Source: Lysinibacillus_B sp042920265 | GTDB lineage: Bacteria > Bacillota > Bacilli > Bacillales_A > Planococcaceae | DNA: 64,000 nucleotides | Assembly: GCF_042920265.1 (NCBI RefSeq) | Contig: NZ_JBDQZI010000003.1 | Coordinates: 310,001 to 374,000, forward strand | Reading direction: 5' to 3' | Shown here: piece by piece, positions 60,878-64,000 of the stretch | Layout: the number at the start of each line of letters is the position of its first letter | Numbering within the stretch: the stretch's first letter is position 1 | Translations under genes and position numbers: made by a program | The notes under the pieces: model-generated | Told to the model about the DNA's origin: nothing | What the model saw: the letters and a program-made list of their open reading frames with translations, nothing else | Databases searched by the model: none

Positions 60878-60922
60878 AAAACACTTAAAACGTTGTGCTA
60901 TCAATGTTTTAAGTGTTTTTCC
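60878..60922 (+). terminator. Terminator of the secreted protein gene
   Basis: AAAACACTTAAAAC / GTTTTAAGTGTTTT perfect 14-bp stem with a 14-base loop, T run continuing. Confidence 0.92.
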
Positions 60923-61145
60923 TTATTACATTTATATACAGCTTTCTATCCAGGGTACGCAAACACTTGATACATCAAAATTTACACGTTTATGGCTTAT
61001 CGTCTAGTATGCATATAATTGTGTATATTGCTTAACGTTGTAAATCTGTATTTTTCTAGCGCCACCCCTATCAGCATGTTAATCAATGCCAAATCACCCG
61101 ATCCCCACATTAGGAGCAAAAGTATATGTTTATTTATTTTCAGAT

Positions 61146-61391
61146 GTGTTGATTATCAAAACATTTTCAGTATAGAAGCGTGTTTTTTTGCAAAACGTGA
61201 TCAAAAATGACTTGCCAGTTGATTGTAGCGGAATCGGCGAGACTCCTACGGGAATAGCATGAGCGGAAGACCCCGCAGGAGTGAGGTACGAGCGACGAGG
61301 AGGCTGAGGCCATGCCCGTGGAAAGCGAGCCGAATGGAGCGGAAATCAACGTTTCATACAATTCTATTAATAATAAAAGGTAAATCAACAC
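61146..61391 (-). repeat. GC-rich palindromic repeat, copy E
   Basis: On the minus strand it matches the front module of MITE copy B: TTTCCACGGGCATGGCC... to ...CTATTCCCGTAGGAGTC, then ACTGGCAAGTCATTTTTGA and TATAGAAGCG blocks on the far side. Short ends GTGTTGAT (61146) and ATCAACAC (61391) are inverted. It lacks the rear module and the 17-bp ends of copies A-C. Together with 60923-61145 and 61392-61680 it fills the gap before mreB. The right part should carry the mreB promoter, where a TATAAT at 61615-61620 is a candidate -10. Confidence 0.7.
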
Positions 61392-61680
61392 GCTTGATTT
61401 ATTTTAATAATATTACAATAGGATGACAGGGAACCTCTTTCTACAAAAATCGTCATAGTTTTGCAATGTAATTGTTAAAAGTTACATAGTTTTTTTGTTT
61501 GTTTCGTGACAACAATACAAATAAAATAGAATAAGGAGTTTTGTTATACGGATCATTGTGTCGAAATGTTTACGAATAGTTGACATGGCACTATAATTTT
61601 GTTCGTGTATCCGCTATAATAAGGCGTATGATTTTAGAGAGCTGACACAGAATGGCTTATAGAGAAAGGGAGTACTTAAT

Positions 61681-62697
61681 TTGTTTGGATTAGGAAATAA
61701 GGATGTCGGGATTGATCTTGGCACAGCGAATACACTAGTATTTATTAAAGGAAAAGGAATCGTTTTACGCGAGCCATCTGTTGTTGCCAAAAATACAAAA
61801 ACAGGTGATATTGTTGCAGTAGGGAATAACGCGAAAAATATGATTGGTCGTACACCAGGCTCGATTGCAGCTATTCGTCCAATGAAAGATGGCGTGATTG
61901 CCGATTTTGATATTACGACAGAAATGATCAAGTATTATTTACATGAAGCATTAAAAAATTCAGGCTCTAACTGGAAAAAACCGAACGTTATGGTATGTGT
62001 ACCATTTGGTATTACATCTGTAGAACAACGCGCAGTGATTGATGCGGCACGTCAAGCAGGTGCTAAAGAAGCCTTTACGATTGAAGAACCGTTTGCAGCG
62101 GCGATTGGTGCAAACTTACCTGTTTGGGAACCAACAGGCTCAATGGTTGTCGATATTGGTGGTGGTACAACGGAAGTAGCTGTTATTTCATTAGGTGGTA
62201 TTGTCACAAGTGAATCCGTACGCGTTGGTGGTGATGCAATGGATCAAGCGATTATTTCATATATCCGTAAAGCATATAACTTAACAATCGGTGAGCGTAC
62301 AGCAGAAGCGATTAAAGTTGAAATTGGTACAGCGCGTGTAGATGATGCAAATGAATCAATGGATATTCGTGGACGTGATTTATTAACAGGTTTACCGAAA
62401 ACAATCGAAATTTCAGCAAAAGAAATTTCAGAATCGTTACGTGAAGCCATTACAGCAATCATTGACGGTGTGAAAAAGACATTAGAACAAACACCACCTG
62501 AGCTATCGGCAGATGTAATGGAACGTGGGATTGTATTAACAGGTGGTGGAGCACTACTTCGTAACTTGGATAAAGTCATTAGTAGTGAAACACAAATGCC
62601 GGTATTTATCGCAGAAAATCCACTTGATTGTGTAGCGATCGGTACAGGTAAAGCGTTGGATCATATTGATTTAATTCGTTCTCAACAAGTGAGATAA
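61681..62697 (+). CDS. mreB: Rod-shape-determining protein MreB
   Basis: This 338-aa bacterial actin organises lateral-wall synthesis. Motifs are DVGIDLGTANTLVFIKGKG (phosphate 1), VVDIGGGTTEVAVISLGG (phosphate 2) and GIVLTGGGALLRNLDKVI (adenosine region). The length and the N-terminal MFGLGNKD membrane-binding start are typical. The TTG start at 61681 follows AAAGGGAG. mreC follows after 12 bases, so mreB-mreC-mreD form one operon. Confidence 0.97.
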   Translation: MFGLGNKDVGIDLGTANTLVFIKGKGIVLREPSVVAKNTKTGDIVAVGNNAKNMIGRTPGSIAAIRPMKDGVIADFDITTEMIKYYLHEALKNSGSNWKKPNVMVCVPFGITSVEQRAVIDAARQAGAKEAFTIEEPFAAAIGANLPVWEPTGSMVVDIGGGTTEVAVISLGGIVTSESVRVGGDAMDQAIISYIRKAYNLTIGERTAEAIKVEIGTARVDDANESMDIRGRDLLTGLPKTIEISAKEISESLREAITAIIDGVKKTLEQTPPELSADVMERGIVLTGGGALLRNLDKVISSETQMPVFIAENPLDCVAIGTGKALDHIDLIRSQQVR

Positions 62698-62709
62698 GGA
62701 GGATAGGCA

Positions 62710-63621
62710 ATGCCACATTTTTCAAATAAAAAATTAATACTGCTTCTAGTAAGTGTAGTTTTCCTTGTGGCATTGATTAGCTTTTCATTACGTGATCGTC
62801 AAAACGCAACGTTGCCCGAACAAATAATTAAAGATACAGTTGGCTTTGCACAAGGAATTGTAGCAAAGCCGACAAATTACATAACAGGTATTTTTAGTAA
62901 TATTGAAGCGCTGTTAAATACGTACGAAGAAAATAAGCTATTAAAAATGCGCTTAGAGGATTTTGCTGTATTGCAAGCAAAAGTACATGATTTGGAAGCG
63001 GAAAATGCTACGTTACAAGAACTTGTCGATAAAGAAGAAAGCTTGCGCGATTATGAACCGCTTCATGCGACGGTCATTGCGAGAAACCCTGATCAATGGG
63101 AAGAGAAAATTATCTTAAATAAAGGCTCTGTACACGGTGTAGAAAAAAATATGCCTGTTATGACAGCGCGCGGTCTCATCGGAAAAATTATTCTTGTGAC
63201 ACCATTTACATCAGAAGTAGAGCTTCTCTATACAAATAATTCAAATTACCGTGTATCTGCCCTTGTTCAAGGTGAAAAAGGGAATGTGTACGGCCTAATT
63301 GAAGGATTTGATGCAGAACGCAACGAACTAATTTTAAAACGCATAGATTCAAGTCAAAAGGTGCAAGTAGGAGAACGTGTCGTATCATCTGGCCTTGGAG
63401 GTATTTTCCCGAAAGGTATCCTCATTGGTGAAGTAACGGAAGTGACAACCGATGATTTCGGATTAACAAAGCTGGCGTTTGTCAAACCGACAGCGGATTT
63501 CTCCTTACTTGAAGAAGTCATTATTGCGAAACGTTCAATGACGATGGTTGATGGCCAAGATGGAGATGGCACGAATGAGGACTTAACAAATGAAAATACA
63601 ACAGTTGAAGGTGACGAATAA
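62710..63621 (+). CDS. mreC: Rod-shape-determining protein MreC
   Basis: This 303-aa single-pass membrane protein has an N-terminal helix at about 6-26 (LILLLVSVVFLVALISF), a coiled coil (about 70-108, ENKLLKMRLEDFAVLQAKVHDLEAENATLQ) and an external double beta-barrel (about 115-275, ARNPDQWEEKIILNKGSVHGV; MPVMTARGLIGKI). It links MreB and the wall synthases. An acidic Asn/Thr-rich tail ends the protein. AAGGAGG precedes the ATG. Its stop overlaps the mreD start (TAATG). Confidence 0.95.
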   Translation: MPHFSNKKLILLLVSVVFLVALISFSLRDRQNATLPEQIIKDTVGFAQGIVAKPTNYITGIFSNIEALLNTYEENKLLKMRLEDFAVLQAKVHDLEAENATLQELVDKEESLRDYEPLHATVIARNPDQWEEKIILNKGSVHGVEKNMPVMTARGLIGKIILVTPFTSEVELLYTNNSNYRVSALVQGEKGNVYGLIEGFDAERNELILKRIDSSQKVQVGERVVSSGLGGIFPKGILIGEVTEVTTDDFGLTKLAFVKPTADFSLLEEVIIAKRSMTMVDGQDGDGTNEDLTNENTTVEGDE

Positions 63622-64000
63622 TGGTAAGGTTGTTAATTCCATTCGTCGCTGTGCTGTTGTTTTTATTGGAACCAGAGTTTTCTAAATTTTCGCCTATTCA
63701 TTTCGAAAACTATACAATGTATTTAGTACCGCGTTTTTTAATTTTGTATTTAATTTTTATCTCCATTTACTATAATCGAAAACGAGCAGTTATTTATGGT
63801 TTAATATTTGGACTCTTGTACGATGTATTTTACATTGATATTATTGGATTATATGTAGTGTTATATCCAATCATCTGTTTTTTAGCAGGTTGGACTGTTA
63901 AATTTATCCATCAGCATTTAATTATTACAACAGTTTTAGCTGTTTTACTAGTTGCTGTAATGGAATTTATTTTGTATGAGTTTTTCCTGCTAATTCATTT
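63621..64000 (+). CDS. mreD: Rod-shape-determining protein MreD (3' end outside window)
   Basis: The open frame runs from ATG 63621, overlapping the mreC stop by one base, to the window end (126 codons). It is very hydrophobic with about five segments, starting MVRLLIPFVAVLLFLLEPEF. The motif GLIFGLLYDVFYIDIIGLY is characteristic of MreD. Third gene of the mre operon. Confidence 0.92.
   Translation, partial: MVRLLIPFVAVLLFLLEPEFSKFSPIHFENYTMYLVPRFLILYLIFISIYYNRKRAVIYGLIFGLLYDVFYIDIIGLYVVLYPIICFLAGWTVKFIHQHLIITTVLAVLLVAVMEFILYEFFLLIH

Noticed and set aside
61019..61210. 63-codon frame before repeat E
   Set aside because: Runs into the repeat, lacks a ribosome binding site and has no protein-like composition.

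Overview
The window is a low-G+C Firmicute chromosome segment from an endospore-forming member of the Bacillales. It carries a GerA-type germinant receptor operon, SpoVID-like and SpoIIB-like genes, the Bacillus order tig-clpX-lonA-engB / hemA-hemX-hemC-hemD-hemB-hemL / valS-folC / maf-radC-mreB-mreC-mreD, and frequent TTG/GTG starts with strong GGAGG ribosome binding sites. SLH-domain surface proteins, an alternative (carboxy)norspermidine route, a fatty-acid-type catabolic operon and short GC-rich palindromic repeats point to the Lysinibacillus/Solibacillus (Planococcaceae) group rather than Bacillus sensu stricto. That placement is inference, because no 16S rRNA is present. No rRNA, tRNA or CRISPR array was seen.

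Layout. 0-11 kb is accessory: a DJ-1/PfpI gene fragment, a large MITE-like element (copy A), selO, then a TetR regulator divergent from a seven-gene operon (thiolase-like protein, OB-fold/Zn-ribbon partner, two acyl-CoA dehydrogenases, CoA ligase, two MaoC-type hydratases). The operon resembles the actinobacterial igr steroid side-chain genes. A hemolysin-III-type membrane protein follows. 11-17 kb holds a hypothetical gene, an OFA-family MFS transporter, an ECF sigma factor with a membrane partner carrying an apparently dead signal-peptidase-like domain, a 4-TM protein and a GmhB-like HAD phosphatase. 17-23.4 kb is a gerB-gerA-gerC-gerC-gerC operon whose tandem gerC copies still carry remnants of the gerA 3' end. 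23.4-29.5 kb holds repeats, the carboxynorspermidine dehydrogenase/decarboxylase pair on the minus strand, a second 4-TM protein, MITE copy B and a ysoA-like TPR gene. 29.5-35.6 kb is the proteostasis block tig, clpX, lonA, engB. 35.7-42.1 kb is an inserted surface block: a YjfB-like peptide and three secreted proteins, one with three SLH repeats and one with a VWA domain. 42.2-48.7 kb is the haem operon hemAXCDBL with a PerR-like box at its promoter. 48.7-51.4 kb holds a diguanylate cyclase, MITE copy C and a truncated SpoVID-like gene whose ribosome binding site lies in a perfect hairpin. 51.7-58.1 kb is valS under a T-box, two tandem folC-type ligases and a SpoIIB-like gene. 58.2-64 kb is maf, radC, a small accessory island and mreB-mreC-mreD (mreD cut by the window end).

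The most notable items are: (1) a family of 562-641 bp elements, three copies here, each with about 17-bp terminal inverted repeats and a distinct 4-bp target duplication, built from exchangeable hairpin modules; (2) the igr-like operon with a thiolase fold lacking its nucleophilic Cys and two unequal acyl-CoA dehydrogenases; (3) the ECF sigma/pseudo-signal-peptidase pair; (4) the gerC triplication with gerA remnants; (5) the hairpin that buries the spoVID-like ribosome binding site next to a possible sigma-E promoter.
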